A DNA stretch of 64,000 bases from Gillisella vitis (GTDB lineage Bacteria; Pseudomonadota; Alphaproteobacteria; Rhizobiales; Rhizobiaceae): NCBI RefSeq assembly GCF_021559775.1, contig NZ_CP056047.1, positions 3,307,501-3,371,500 on the forward strand. The letters are read 5' to 3'. Of the stretch, positions 9,915-18,907 are shown piece after piece. The notes under the pieces are model-generated. The model was not told the origin of the DNA and did no database searches. It saw only the letters and a list, made by a program, of their open reading frames with translations. The position numbers and the translations under genes are program-made. Each line of letters begins with the position of its first letter. Positions within the stretch are counted from its first letter, which is position 1.

Positions 9915-11135
9915 TCAACCACCTGCATCATCGGTGAGCCAGCGAATCACGCCAACAGCCGCCGCCCGGCCGGTGGCAAAGCAAACGGTCAACAGATAGC
10001 CGCCGGTTGGCGCTTCCCAATCCAGCATTTCTCCGGCCAGGAACAGGCCAGGCCGATCCACCAGCATGTAATTGCTGTCGATCCCACTCCAGTTGACACC
10101 ACCTGCCGAGGAAATCGCTTCCGCCAGCGGTCTTGGCCGCAGCAGCGGCACCGGCAAAGCCTTGATGAGACCCGCAAGCGATGTGGCATCCCGGGTGGCG
10201 ATATCGGGTGCGACCTCCCGCAACAGCGCTGCCTTGACGCCATCCAGAGAGGCTGCCTTACGAAGCCTTGTCGAGAGACTGGCCTTTGCGGGTTGACGGG
10301 TGAGATCCTCCGCCAGTTTTTCAAGCCGCTTGCCGGGTGCAAGATCGAGCAGAAGCTCTGCCTTGCCATGATGGCGAAGATCATCGCGCAGGGCTGCCGC
10401 ATGGGCATAGACCAGGCTACCCTCGATCCCATGCCGGGAAATGACGAATTCGCCCTGACTCTGACCCGACCTAGACGTGGCGACAACCGATTTGATCGGC
10501 TGGCCGGCAAACCTTTCACGGAACACATCGCTCCAGGCGACGTCGAAGCCGCAATTGGCAGGCTTGAAATCCGTGACTGCAACGCCGGTGCCGCGCAGCC
10601 ACGGCACCCAGGCGGCGTCCGAGCCCAGACGCGGCCAACTCGCCCCGCCCAGCGCCAAAACCACCGCATCTGCCATAACAGTGACATCGCCATCCGGCGT
10701 TGCAAACCGATAGCCATTTTCCGAAAAGCCGGTCCAACGGTGGCGGGTGCGGATCATCACGCCCCGATCCTGCAATGCCTTGATCCAGGCCCGAAGCAGT
10801 GGCGAGGCCTTCATCGCCTTTGGAAAGACCCGGCCTGAGGAGCCGATGAAGGTCTCCGTTCCAAGGTCAGCCGCCCAAGCACGCACATCATCCGGCGTAA
10901 AATCATCGAGAGCTGCCTTTAAATGGCTTCCTGCCTTCCCGAAGCGGCTCGAAAACCGCGCATACTCTTCGGAATGGGTGATATTCAGGCCCGATTTCCC
11001 GGCCAAAAGAAATTTCCGGGCCAGTGTCGGCATAGCCTCATAGATCGTCACGGTCAGACCAGCCCGCGACAGACTATCCGCCGCCATCAGCCCCGCTGGC
11101 CCCCCACCGATGATCGCAACCGTCTTGCCTGTCAT
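9915..11135 (-). CDS. FAD-dependent oxidoreductase, HI0933/BaiN-like family
   Basis: 406-residue soluble flavoprotein. The N-terminal dinucleotide-binding motif VAIIGGGPAGLMAAD is followed by the family signature KFLLAGKSGLNITHSE; the C-terminus has a second FAD-contacting segment, LFLAGEMLDWEAPTGGYLL. ATG 11135 is supported by AAGG seven bases upstream. Members of this family have been annotated as NAD(P)/FAD-dependent oxidoreductases or TIGR03862-type flavoproteins, mostly without a known substrate. It follows putA on the same strand after about 67 bp, but nothing ties it to proline catabolism. Confidence 0.8.
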   Translation of the reverse strand: MTGKTVAIIGGGPAGLMAADSLSRAGLTVTIYEAMPTLARKFLLAGKSGLNITHSEEYARFSSRFGKAGSHLKAALDDFTPDDVRAWAADLGTETFIGSSGRVFPKAMKASPLLRAWIKALQDRGVMIRTRHRWTGFSENGYRFATPDGDVTVMADAVVLALGGASWPRLGSDAAWVPWLRGTGVAVTDFKPANCGFDVAWSDVFRERFAGQPIKSVVATSRSGQSQGEFVISRHGIEGSLVYAHAAALRDDLRHHGKAELLLDLAPGKRLEKLAEDLTRQPAKASLSTRLRKAASLDGVKAALLREVAPDIATRDATSLAGLIKALPVPLLRPRPLAEAISSAGGVNWSGIDSNYMLVDRPGLFLAGEMLDWEAPTGGYLLTVCFATGRAAAVGVIRWLTDDAGG

Positions 11136-11202
11136 GCCCGTGCCTTGCGTTCGACTATCAGGCGTTTTTGGGCAAAGCACAGGTTAAAAGCAAGCGGAAC
11201 CC

Positions 11203-14200
11203 TCAGCCGATGGCCATCAGGCTGGCATTGCCTCCGGCAGCAGCCGTATTGGTGGACACCGAAACCTCCTCCACCAGCCAGTTCAGGCAGTAGGCATCAT
11301 CAACACCAATTTTCTTAGCCAGCTTATCACTGGAAGCCACCTGGGTCAGGACCAGTGGACCGGACAGGGCGGCAATGGCTCTTGCCTGCTCGATAATCTG
11401 CTCCCCCTCGCCTTCCAGCAATGCGCCTGCGAAAGGACCGGCCTCAGCCCAGCCTGACGCTTGGACGAAATGGACACGGGCAAGCACGCCATCTGGCAAG
11501 CCCGCCAGCGTTTCCTGGAGACCGGCGCTTGTGTCGATGACCATGCTGTTGCCCGTCGCCAGCGCGCTGGCCACTTGCCGGTAAAGCCCCTGCCTGGTGC
11601 AGGGCAGCAGCAGAATGTTGCCGCGCGGATGCAGGGCATACAGATTGCGCTCGCCGACTGGCCCAGGCAGATCCTGAACCAAACCGACCGCCGAAAGGCT
11701 GCCGAGGTTGCGCGCTGCCTCAGCCGCTGCCGTTTCACCCTGCTCGTCAAGCCATTTAGCAAAATCCAGCAGGCCCGGATCGACATGAACCGAACTATGC
11801 TGCGGCGGCACCGGCGGCTTTTCAACCAAGCGGCCCAGATAGAGCGGCCCGCCAGCCTTCGGCCCGGTGCCGGACAGGCCACGGCCACCGAACGGCTGCA
11901 CGCCGACCACCGCACCAATCACATTGCGGTTGATGTAGAGATTGCCCGCCTTCACCCTCGATGTCACATGGGCGATGGTCTCATCCAGCCGTGTATGCAG
12001 GCCGAAGGTCAGGCCATAGCCGGTGGCATTGATCTGGTCGATCAGGCGATCGAGATCGTTGCGCCGGTAGCGCAGCACATGCAGGACCGGGCCAAATACT
12101 TCCCGCTTAAGATCAGACAATGCACCGATCTCGATGATGGTCGGTGCAACGAAGGTGCCGTGCTCAGTGCCATCACCCGCACCGATCTGCTCCACCGCCT
12201 TGCCCTTGGCGCGCATGGCAGCAATATGTGCCTCGATCACGCCCTTGGCCTCGGCGGTAATCACCGGGCCGATATCGGTAGACAGCCGGTCGGTGCGGCC
12301 CAAGGTCAGTTCATGCAGCGCGCCTTTCAGCATGGCAAGAATGCGATCCGCCACCTCGTCCTGAAGGCACAGAACCCTGAGCGCTGAACAACGCTGACCG
12401 GCGCTGTCGAAGGCCGAGGCAATCACATCCGCCACCACCTGTTCGGCAAGCGCCGAGGAATCAACGATCATCGCATTCTGGCCACCGGTCTCGGCAATCA
12501 GCGGGATCGGCCTGCCATTGGCCAGCAGACGCGCGGCAAGCTCCCTCTGGATCAGCTTGGCAACCTCGGTCGAGCCGGTAAACATCACGCCCGCCACCTG
12601 CGGCGAGGCGACCAATGCCGCCCCGATCCGCCCGTCACCGGGCAGAAGTTGGAGGGCGGCACCGGGGACGCCCGCCTGATGCAGGAGGCGCACGGCCTCA
12701 GCGGCGATCAGCGGTGTTTCCTCGGCGGGCTTGGCCAGAACCGGATTGCCTGCCACCAGTGCTGCCGCCACCTGTCCAGTGAAAATCGCCAGCGGAAAAT
12801 TCCAGGGGCTGATGCAGACGATCGGCCCCAATGGCGCATGTACCGGCCCTAAGGTGCGACGCGCCTGCTCGGCGTAATAGCGCAGAAAGTCGATGGCCTC
12901 GCGCACTTCGGCAATGGCATTGGCCGCCGATTTGCCCGCCTCGCGCATGATCAGCCCCAGTAGAACCGGCAACCGCGCCTGCATCAGGTCGGCAGCCTCG
13001 TCCAGCATCCGGGCCCGCTCCAAAGGTGCCGTCTTCGCCCAGGTCAGCGCATGAAGCGCGGCATCGGCCACGGCCTGGCGCGACTCTTCCTCGGTTGCTT
13101 CCCTGATACTGCCAACCACATCACGGTGGTCGCCGGGATTGAGGACAGGACGGACAGGCCCGGCACTTGTCCCCCCAATCAAAGCGGGCGCTGCATCCCA
13201 AGACCCGCTGTTGGTCTGGCGCAAGGTCTCGCCAAGCGCCTGCAACACCGCTTCATTGGTAAGATCAAGGCCCGCGGAATTTTTGCGGCCTTCGAAAAGA
13301 TCGGCGGGCAAAGCAATCTTGTCATGCTTTGCACCCGGCTGCGCCATGGCGAGCACGGTTTCAGTCGGATCGGCAATCAACGCATCCACTGAGACAGCCG
13401 GATCGGCGATCCGGTTGACAAAGGAAGAATTGGCGCCGTTTTCCAACAGGCGCCGCACCAGATAGGCCAGCAGCGTCTCATGCGTACCCACAGGCGCGTA
13501 GATCCGGCAGGGACGATCCAGCTTCGCCTTGCCCACCACTTCGTCATAGAGCGGTTCGCCCATGCCATGCAGGCACTGAAACTCGTAGGAGCCGGTTTTG
13601 AAATCCGGTCCGGCCAGATGATAGATCGCCGCCAGCGTCTGGGCATTGTGGGTGGCAAATTGCGGAAAGATCACATCCCGCGCCGCCAGCAGCTTTTTGG
13701 CGCAGGCGATATAGGAGACGTCGGTGTGAACCTTGCGGGTATAGACCGGAAAATCCTCCAGCCCATCGACCTGCGCCCGCTTGATCTCGGCATCCCAATA
13801 GGCCCCCTTGACCAGCCGCACCATGATCCGGCGCTCTGCGCGGTGAGCAAGATCGATGATGAAATCCAGCACGAAGGGGCAGCGCTTGCCATAGGCCTGC
13901 ACCACGAAGCCCATGCCGTTCCAGCCCGACAAGGCTGGATCGAGGCACAGGTCTTCCAGCAGATCCAGCGACAGTTCCAGCCGGTCGGCCTCTTCGGCAT
14001 CGATATTGAGGCCAATATCATACTGCTTGGCCAGCAGCGCCAGCGCCTTGACCTGCGGCAGCAATTCACCCATCACCCGCTCAGCCTTGGTGCGGCTGTA
14101 GCGCGGATGCAGGGCCGACAGCTTGATGGAAATGCCGGGACCGTCATAAATGCCGCGTCCCGCCGAAACCTTGCCGATGGCATGAATGGCCTGCTGGTAA

Positions 14201-14922
14201 TCCCGAAAATACCGCGCCGCATCGCCAGCCGTGGTCGCCGCCTCGCCCAGCATATCGTAGGAATAGCGAAAGCCCCTGGCTTCCAGCGGGCGGGCGCGTT
14301 TCAATGCCTCCTCGATGGTTTCGCCGGTGACGAATTGCTCCCCCATCATCCGCATGGCCATATCGACGCCTCGGCGAATGACCGGCTCGCCGCAACGGGC
14401 TATCAACCGGGTCAATGCCGCAGACAGACCACGATCATTGACGGTCGAGGTCAGCTTGCCAGTCACCACCAGTCCCCAGGTGGCGGCATTGACGAACAGC
14501 GACCGGCCACCGCCGAGATGGGCTTTCCAATCCCCCTCGGCTATCTTGTCGCGGATCAGCGCATCGCGGGTGGCGTGGTCGGGAATGCGCAGCAGCGCTT
14601 CGGCCAGGCACATCAGCGCCACGCCTTCCTGGCTGGACAGCGAATATTCATGCACCAGCCCTTCAACGCCGCTGCCGCTGTGCTTGGCGCGCAGGGCTTC
14701 GATCAATGTGCGGGCGGTGCCCTCAACGGCGCTGCGCATCGCATCCGGCAAGCGGGCCGCCTCCAGCAGCGGTGAGAGGCATTCCGGCTCCGGGCGGCGA
14801 TAAGCCCCCGTAATCGCCTGGCGCAAAGGGCTTGGCTGACGCAGCGGCGGCGCGAAAGCGGCAAAGATTGGATCTGGAGAGGATGAAACGGCCTGCGATG
14901 CGACGGAAACGGTCTGGTTCAT
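11203..14922 (-). CDS. putA: Bifunctional proline dehydrogenase / glutamate-semialdehyde dehydrogenase PutA
   Basis: 1239 residues; converts proline to glutamate in two steps. The proline dehydrogenase barrel lies roughly at 150-510 (GPGISIKLSALHPRYSR, MVRLVKGAYWDAEIKRAQ). The aldehyde dehydrogenase part lies at about 560-1030 with PWNFPLAIFTGQ, FTGSTEVAKLI, ETGGQNAMIVD (general-base Glu) and the catalytic Cys in SAGQRCSALRVL. A C-terminal extension of about 200 residues follows. There is no N-terminal ribbon-helix-helix DNA-binding domain, consistent with control by the divergent Lrp-type gene. ATG 14922 is preferred over GTG 14925 because AGGA lies eight bases upstream. Confidence 0.97.
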   Translation of the reverse strand: MNQTVSVASQAVSSSPDPIFAAFAPPLRQPSPLRQAITGAYRRPEPECLSPLLEAARLPDAMRSAVEGTARTLIEALRAKHSGSGVEGLVHEYSLSSQEGVALMCLAEALLRIPDHATRDALIRDKIAEGDWKAHLGGGRSLFVNAATWGLVVTGKLTSTVNDRGLSAALTRLIARCGEPVIRRGVDMAMRMMGEQFVTGETIEEALKRARPLEARGFRYSYDMLGEAATTAGDAARYFRDYQQAIHAIGKVSAGRGIYDGPGISIKLSALHPRYSRTKAERVMGELLPQVKALALLAKQYDIGLNIDAEEADRLELSLDLLEDLCLDPALSGWNGMGFVVQAYGKRCPFVLDFIIDLAHRAERRIMVRLVKGAYWDAEIKRAQVDGLEDFPVYTRKVHTDVSYIACAKKLLAARDVIFPQFATHNAQTLAAIYHLAGPDFKTGSYEFQCLHGMGEPLYDEVVGKAKLDRPCRIYAPVGTHETLLAYLVRRLLENGANSSFVNRIADPAVSVDALIADPTETVLAMAQPGAKHDKIALPADLFEGRKNSAGLDLTNEAVLQALGETLRQTNSGSWDAAPALIGGTSAGPVRPVLNPGDHRDVVGSIREATEEESRQAVADAALHALTWAKTAPLERARMLDEAADLMQARLPVLLGLIMREAGKSAANAIAEVREAIDFLRYYAEQARRTLGPVHAPLGPIVCISPWNFPLAIFTGQVAAALVAGNPVLAKPAEETPLIAAEAVRLLHQAGVPGAALQLLPGDGRIGAALVASPQVAGVMFTGSTEVAKLIQRELAARLLANGRPIPLIAETGGQNAMIVDSSALAEQVVADVIASAFDSAGQRCSALRVLCLQDEVADRILAMLKGALHELTLGRTDRLSTDIGPVITAEAKGVIEAHIAAMRAKGKAVEQIGAGDGTEHGTFVAPTIIEIGALSDLKREVFGPVLHVLRYRRNDLDRLIDQINATGYGLTFGLHTRLDETIAHVTSRVKAGNLYINRNVIGAVVGVQPFGGRGLSGTGPKAGGPLYLGRLVEKPPVPPQHSSVHVDPGLLDFAKWLDEQGETAAAEAARNLGSLSAVGLVQDLPGPVGERNLYALHPRGNILLLPCTRQGLYRQVASALATGNSMVIDTSAGLQETLAGLPDGVLARVHFVQASGWAEAGPFAGALLEGEGEQIIEQARAIAALSGPLVLTQVASSDKLAKKIGVDDAYCLNWLVEEVSVSTNTAAAGGNASLMAIG

Positions 14923-15055
14923 CACTGTTATCCTGGCTCGACGGAGATTTGGGCGATGACCGGATCATACCATGGGGCCAGTAAAATCAGCGAACTTGAA
15001 TTCATGGACAATCTAGGTAAATTCTCTAAAAAATTGCAGGTTTTCAGGAGATATG

Positions 15056-15526
15056 ATGGCCAAAATGGAATCGGACAGTGGGATCGACCAATTCGACATG
15101 AAAATTGTCGAGGCCCTCTCGCAGGATGGCCGGATGTCGATTACCGACTTGTCGGAGCGTGTCGGACTATCGAAAACACCCTGCCAGGTGCGCCTGAAAC
15201 GGCTGATGGATGAGGGCTATATTCTCGGCTTCCGCGCCGTGCTGGATGCCCGCAAATTCGGCCTCGACCACATCGCCTTCGCCGAGGTGAAACTGTCCGA
15301 CACCCGCGAAACGGCATTGACGGAATTCAACACAGCGGTCCGCAAAATCCGGGAAGTTGAGGAATGTCATATGATCGCCGGCGCCTTCGACTATCTGTTG
15401 AAGGTGCGCACCGGCGATATCCGTCGCTATCGGCAGGTTCTAGGCGAGAAGATCTCCAGCCTGCCGCATGTGGCGAGCACATCGACCTTCGTCGTCATGC
15501 AGGCGGTCAAGGAATATGGGCGGTAA
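15056..15526 (+). CDS. putR: Lrp/AsnC-family regulator PutR
   Basis: 156 residues. An N-terminal AsnC-type helix-turn-helix (IVEALSQDGRMSITDLSERV) is followed by an RAM ligand-binding domain (AFDYLLKVRTGDIRRYRQVL). It is divergent from putA; in Agrobacterium the PutR protein in this arrangement activates putA in response to proline, so the same role is expected. ATG 15056 has CAGGAG five bases upstream; the ATG three bases earlier is a less well spaced alternative. The 133 bp shared intergenic region contains the AT-rich stretch AAATTCTCTAAAAAATT, a plausible Lrp-type binding area. Confidence 0.93.
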   Translation: MAKMESDSGIDQFDMKIVEALSQDGRMSITDLSERVGLSKTPCQVRLKRLMDEGYILGFRAVLDARKFGLDHIAFAEVKLSDTRETALTEFNTAVRKIREVEECHMIAGAFDYLLKVRTGDIRRYRQVLGEKISSLPHVASTSTFVVMQAVKEYGR

Positions 15527-15552
15527 CGGTTTTGTCTTGCCGACCCTGCCCG

Positions 15553-15717
15553 TCAGTGCACGGTGCCGGGCTGCTGATGGCTGTCGTCGAGAATGCGATA
15601 GACTTCGTAAAGCGCCTTGACGAGGACATCGGTGAGCGAGTCGATTTCCTGGCTCAGAACCAGAGCCGCCAGATTGGAGGTTTCGATGGTCGCTTCCGGT
15701 TCGAAATCGTCAGACAT
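15553..15717 (-). CDS. Small acidic hypothetical protein
   Basis: 54 residues starting MSDDFEPEATIETSNLAALV. ATG 15717 has AGGA upstream at suitable spacing. It is acidic and mainly helical in appearance, with no membrane segment or known motif that I recognise. It is convergent with putR, whose stop is 26 bp away. I cannot assign a function; the good start site makes it a likely real gene. Confidence 0.55.
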   Translation of the reverse strand: MSDDFEPEATIETSNLAALVLSQEIDSLTDVLVKALYEVYRILDDSHQQPGTVH

Positions 15718-16015
15718 AGGCCTATCCTGTTTCCCCGGGATCATCCCGGCTTTCCGTTGGCGGCGACCAACGTCCTCATGACGCGAAAAGACGCCGCAAC
15801 ACTGTCATTTTCCAAGGAGTTCGATCAGGCCGGCCAAGGCAGGCAGTCAAACTGCCGGATCAAAGCCCAAAACCCGAGCCGGATCTCCAAGCTCTCCCTG
15901 ATAACCCTAGAAGCCTTCGCTTGCGTGGAACTGGATCGTCTCCTTTTCTCTGATGAGCCGCTATCGCGGCAACGATCGGTCTTTTCTTGCGACTCAAATC
16001 ACGTCACAAAAGGCG

Positions 16016-16615
16016 ATGTTTACCCTTCCCGGCCTACACAGCTATGAACAGGAGATCAAGAAGAGCCGGTTTCGCGCCACCGCTTTTCCGATCTCTCATG
16101 AAAATGACATCCGCCCCCTTCTGGAGGGCCAATCCGATGCTAGCGCCAACCACAATTGCTGGGCGTGGCGGCTGGGGCAGACCTATCGCTTCAACGACGA
16201 TGGTGAGCCTTCCGGCACTGCGGGAAAACCGATCCTGCAAGCCATTGATGGCCAGACGCTGGATGGCGTGCTGGTCATCGTTACCCGCTGGTTCGGTGGC
16301 ATTCTTCTGGGAAGCGGTGGCCTGATCCGGGCCTATGGCGGCACGGCGGCGCAATGCCTACGACAAGCCGAGAAGGTGGAAATCATCCTGCGGGCGACAA
16401 GGAGCATCCGCGTCGGCTTTTCCGATCTGGCATTGGTCAAGGCGCGGCTGACCACGGTCGCAGATCTGCTTATCGTCCAGGAAATCTTTACCGATACCGG
16501 TGCTGAACTGACCCTCGCCATCCCGGAGGAACGGCTAGAAGCAACCCTCGGCATGATCGTTGACATCAGCGCCGGACGAGTTCAGGTGCTCAAGGACGAG
16601 ATTGGCGCGCAGTGA
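16016..16615 (+). CDS. IMPACT/YigZ family protein (UPF0029)
   Basis: 199 residues. The N-terminal IMPACT domain is recognisable from EQEIKKSRFRATAF, ANHNCWAWRL, NDDGEPSGTAGKPIL and VTRWFGGILLGSGGLIRAYG. The C-terminal ferredoxin-like DUF1949-type region follows. The family is conserved and linked to translation or stress in other bacteria; its biochemical role is not firmly known. ATG 16016 is chosen because the conserved domain begins just after it; another ATG at 15953 has no ribosome-binding site. It converges with the SDR gene with only 10 bp between stops. Confidence 0.85.
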   Translation: MFTLPGLHSYEQEIKKSRFRATAFPISHENDIRPLLEGQSDASANHNCWAWRLGQTYRFNDDGEPSGTAGKPILQAIDGQTLDGVLVIVTRWFGGILLGSGGLIRAYGGTAAQCLRQAEKVEIILRATRSIRVGFSDLALVKARLTTVADLLIVQEIFTDTGAELTLAIPEERLEATLGMIVDISAGRVQVLKDEIGAQ

Positions 16616-16625
16616 CTGCAAGCCG

Positions 16626-17414
16626 TCAACGGCGGCTGTACCACCAATATAAAACCGGCCGCACCAGCGAGCCGAAGCGGGCGAGCAACAGCAGCGTCAT
16701 CCCGAAAAAAATCTCGCGACGGCCTTTTTGCAGCTGACGAATGATGCGTGCCGCCACAGCATCTGCATTCCAGGGCTTAACGGTCCCCATAACGCGCTGT
16801 GCCTGGGGCGAGCGCATGGGCAATTCTGCAGCCAGTTGCGGCGTATCGGTATCGGGTGGAAAACAGATCGCCACCGTCAGCTTGGTGCCAACCGCTTCCA
16901 TGCGCAGCGAATCGGCCAGCCCCACCAGCGCCGCCTTGGAGGCGCAATAGGGACCATAGCCATGCAGACCAATGAATGCGGCCCCGGAGGAAACCAACAG
17001 CATGGTGCCGCCCCGTACGCTCATCCCCGCCCATAGGGCCTTAACGGCATGGATCGTTCCCATCACATTGATGTCGAGTTGCTGGCGCGCATCGGCCACG
17101 TCCATGGCCTCCATGCTGGCCGGATGCACGATGCCGGCACAGGTGATCAGCAGATCGCAGGGTCCGAAACTGTCTTCAGCCGCCAGCAAGGCCGCTGACA
17201 GGGCGTGATAATCCGTCACATCCGCTGCATGAAGTCCAATATGTGAAAAACAGGATTGTGGCAGGCTGTCACGTGCCGTCTCAAGTCGCACCAGCGAGCG
17301 AGCAACAAGACTGACCTTTGACCCCGCCAACAGATAGGCTTTCGCCAAGGCCAGCCCGATCCCGCTCGATCCGCCGGTAATGATCACATGACGCGGCGGG
17401 TTGCGGCTGTTCAT
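16626..17414 (-). CDS. rkpH: Short-chain dehydrogenase RkpH, 3-ketosphinganine-reductase-like
   Basis: 262 residues. It has a classical SDR cofactor motif (TGGSSGIG), NNAG-equivalent TCAG, and catalytic Ser with Tyr/Lys in YGPYCASK. A hydrophobic C-terminal segment (IFFGMTLLLLARFGSLVRPV) resembles the membrane anchor of 3-ketodihydrosphingosine reductases. It starts 11 bp after rkpG with AAGGA upstream, so it is co-expressed with it. In Sinorhizobium meliloti rkpH belongs to the rkp-1 region required for capsular (K-antigen) polysaccharide. Reduction of an oxoamine made by RkpG is an inference from the neighbours. Confidence 0.85.
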   Translation of the reverse strand: MNSRNPPRHVIITGGSSGIGLALAKAYLLAGSKVSLVARSLVRLETARDSLPQSCFSHIGLHAADVTDYHALSAALLAAEDSFGPCDLLITCAGIVHPASMEAMDVADARQQLDINVMGTIHAVKALWAGMSVRGGTMLLVSSGAAFIGLHGYGPYCASKAALVGLADSLRMEAVGTKLTVAICFPPDTDTPQLAAELPMRSPQAQRVMGTVKPWNADAVAARIIRQLQKGRREIFFGMTLLLLARFGSLVRPVLYWWYSRR

Positions 17415-17425
17415 GCTCTTGTCCT

Positions 17426-18793
17426 TCAGCGCTGCGCCAATTGCAGCATGACCTTCTGGACATCCATCGAGCCCATGCCGAAATTCTCGGCCTTCAGCCG
17501 ATCCAGAATGTCAGCCACTTTATCGACGCTGCGGGTAATCTGTTCCGGCGTATGGGCACTGGTGATGAAGAACCGCAGGCGCGCCAGCCCTTCCGGCACT
17601 GCGGGATAGATGATCGGCAGCGCATTGATGCCTGCCTCGAACAATTCATTGGAAAGCTGCACAGCGCGCACCGAATCCGCAACGATCACGGGCACCACCG
17701 AAAAACCTTCGCTAAGACCGGTATCAAGCCCCCGCAGCTTTGCTTGCTCCAGGAAAAGCTGGCTGTTGCGACGCAAAGCCTCTACCCGGTCCGGCTCCTC
17801 GTCCAGCACCGACAGGCTGGCGATGGCTGCCGCCGCCAGCGCAGGCGCCAGACCGACACTATAAACGAAACCACCGGCCTGCGCCTTCAACAGCGTGATC
17901 AGCGCCTCGCTGCCGGCAACATAGCCGCCGCAGCTACAGGTGGTTTTCGACAGCGTCCCCATCCAGATATCGACATCGGCGGGATCGAGATTGAAATGTT
18001 CGAAAATGCCGTGGCCACGCTGTCCAAGTACGCCCAACGAATGGGCCTCGTCCATCATCAGCCAGAAATTATACTGTTTTTTCAAGGCAAGAAGGCCCGG
18101 CAGATCGGCCACATCCCCATCCATGGAGAAAATGCCCTCTGATATCACCAGGATCCGTTCATGCAGGGGCGCAAGGCTGGCCAGGATACGGTCCAGATCC
18201 GCCATGTCATTATGCTTGAAGAAGCGGCGATTGGCGCCCGACAGCTTGATGCCCGTCAGGGCGCTGTTGTGAATGAACTCGTCATGGATCACCAGGTCTT
18301 TCGGCCCCATCAGGCTGCCGATGGTGGTGACATTGGTGAGATAGCCGCTGACGAAACAGATGGCGTCCTCGGTCTGGTAATTTTTGGCAAAGGCCTTTTC
18401 CAGCTCAGCATGAATGGTGCGCTCACCGGCAACAAGCCGGCTGGCGGAGGCCGAGATACCAAACTGGTCGATGGCTGCCATGGCAGCGTCGCGAATGCGC
18501 GGATCGCTGTTCAAACCGAGATAGTCATAGGAGGCAAAATTGTCATAGGCGCGCCCGTCGATATCAGCCGTTGCCCCGGAGGCGCTCTCATGCGCCCGGT
18601 AAAACGGATTGGGCATATTCAGCTGCTCGCTGACAAGCTTCTGCATCACCACCTGCTTATATTCAGGCAGTTCGGCAAAACCAGGCTGGCTGCGCGACAC
18701 GCTCTGCTGGCTGCGGCTGGCCCGGCTCCGGTCCACATCCTTTTGTACGCCACGCATACGGGCCAGCAGATCCTGACGCTTGTTCTCATTCAT
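17426..18793 (-). CDS. rkpG: Alpha-oxoamine synthase RkpG (AONS/serine-palmitoyltransferase fold)
   Basis: 455 residues, PLP enzyme. After a charged N-terminal extension of about 50 residues come the family landmarks: FASYDYLGLNSDP, MMDEAHSLGVLG (Asp248, Glu249, His251) and the Schiff-base Lys283 in TLSKTTCSCGGY. Family members join an acyl thioester to an amino acid with loss of CO2. RkpG of S. meliloti is an acyltransferase-like protein needed for capsule production. Here it lies 114 bp after the ACP-ending megasynthase and 11 bp before a ketosphinganine-reductase-like SDR, so it probably off-loads the RkpA product. The amino acid used cannot be read from the sequence. Confidence 0.88.
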   Translation of the reverse strand: MNENKRQDLLARMRGVQKDVDRSRASRSQQSVSRSQPGFAELPEYKQVVMQKLVSEQLNMPNPFYRAHESASGATADIDGRAYDNFASYDYLGLNSDPRIRDAAMAAIDQFGISASASRLVAGERTIHAELEKAFAKNYQTEDAICFVSGYLTNVTTIGSLMGPKDLVIHDEFIHNSALTGIKLSGANRRFFKHNDMADLDRILASLAPLHERILVISEGIFSMDGDVADLPGLLALKKQYNFWLMMDEAHSLGVLGQRGHGIFEHFNLDPADVDIWMGTLSKTTCSCGGYVAGSEALITLLKAQAGGFVYSVGLAPALAAAAIASLSVLDEEPDRVEALRRNSQLFLEQAKLRGLDTGLSEGFSVVPVIVADSVRAVQLSNELFEAGINALPIIYPAVPEGLARLRFFITSAHTPEQITRSVDKVADILDRLKAENFGMGSMDVQKVMLQLAQR

Positions 18794-18907
18794 CCGCAGA
18801 AAACCCTAGAATTTTAGTCAATCGTCTATCACCTATGCCGAACAGAACGATGTTTATCAACACAAACATGAACAACGGCGTAACGGACGGCAAAAACTGG
18901 GCCAGTT

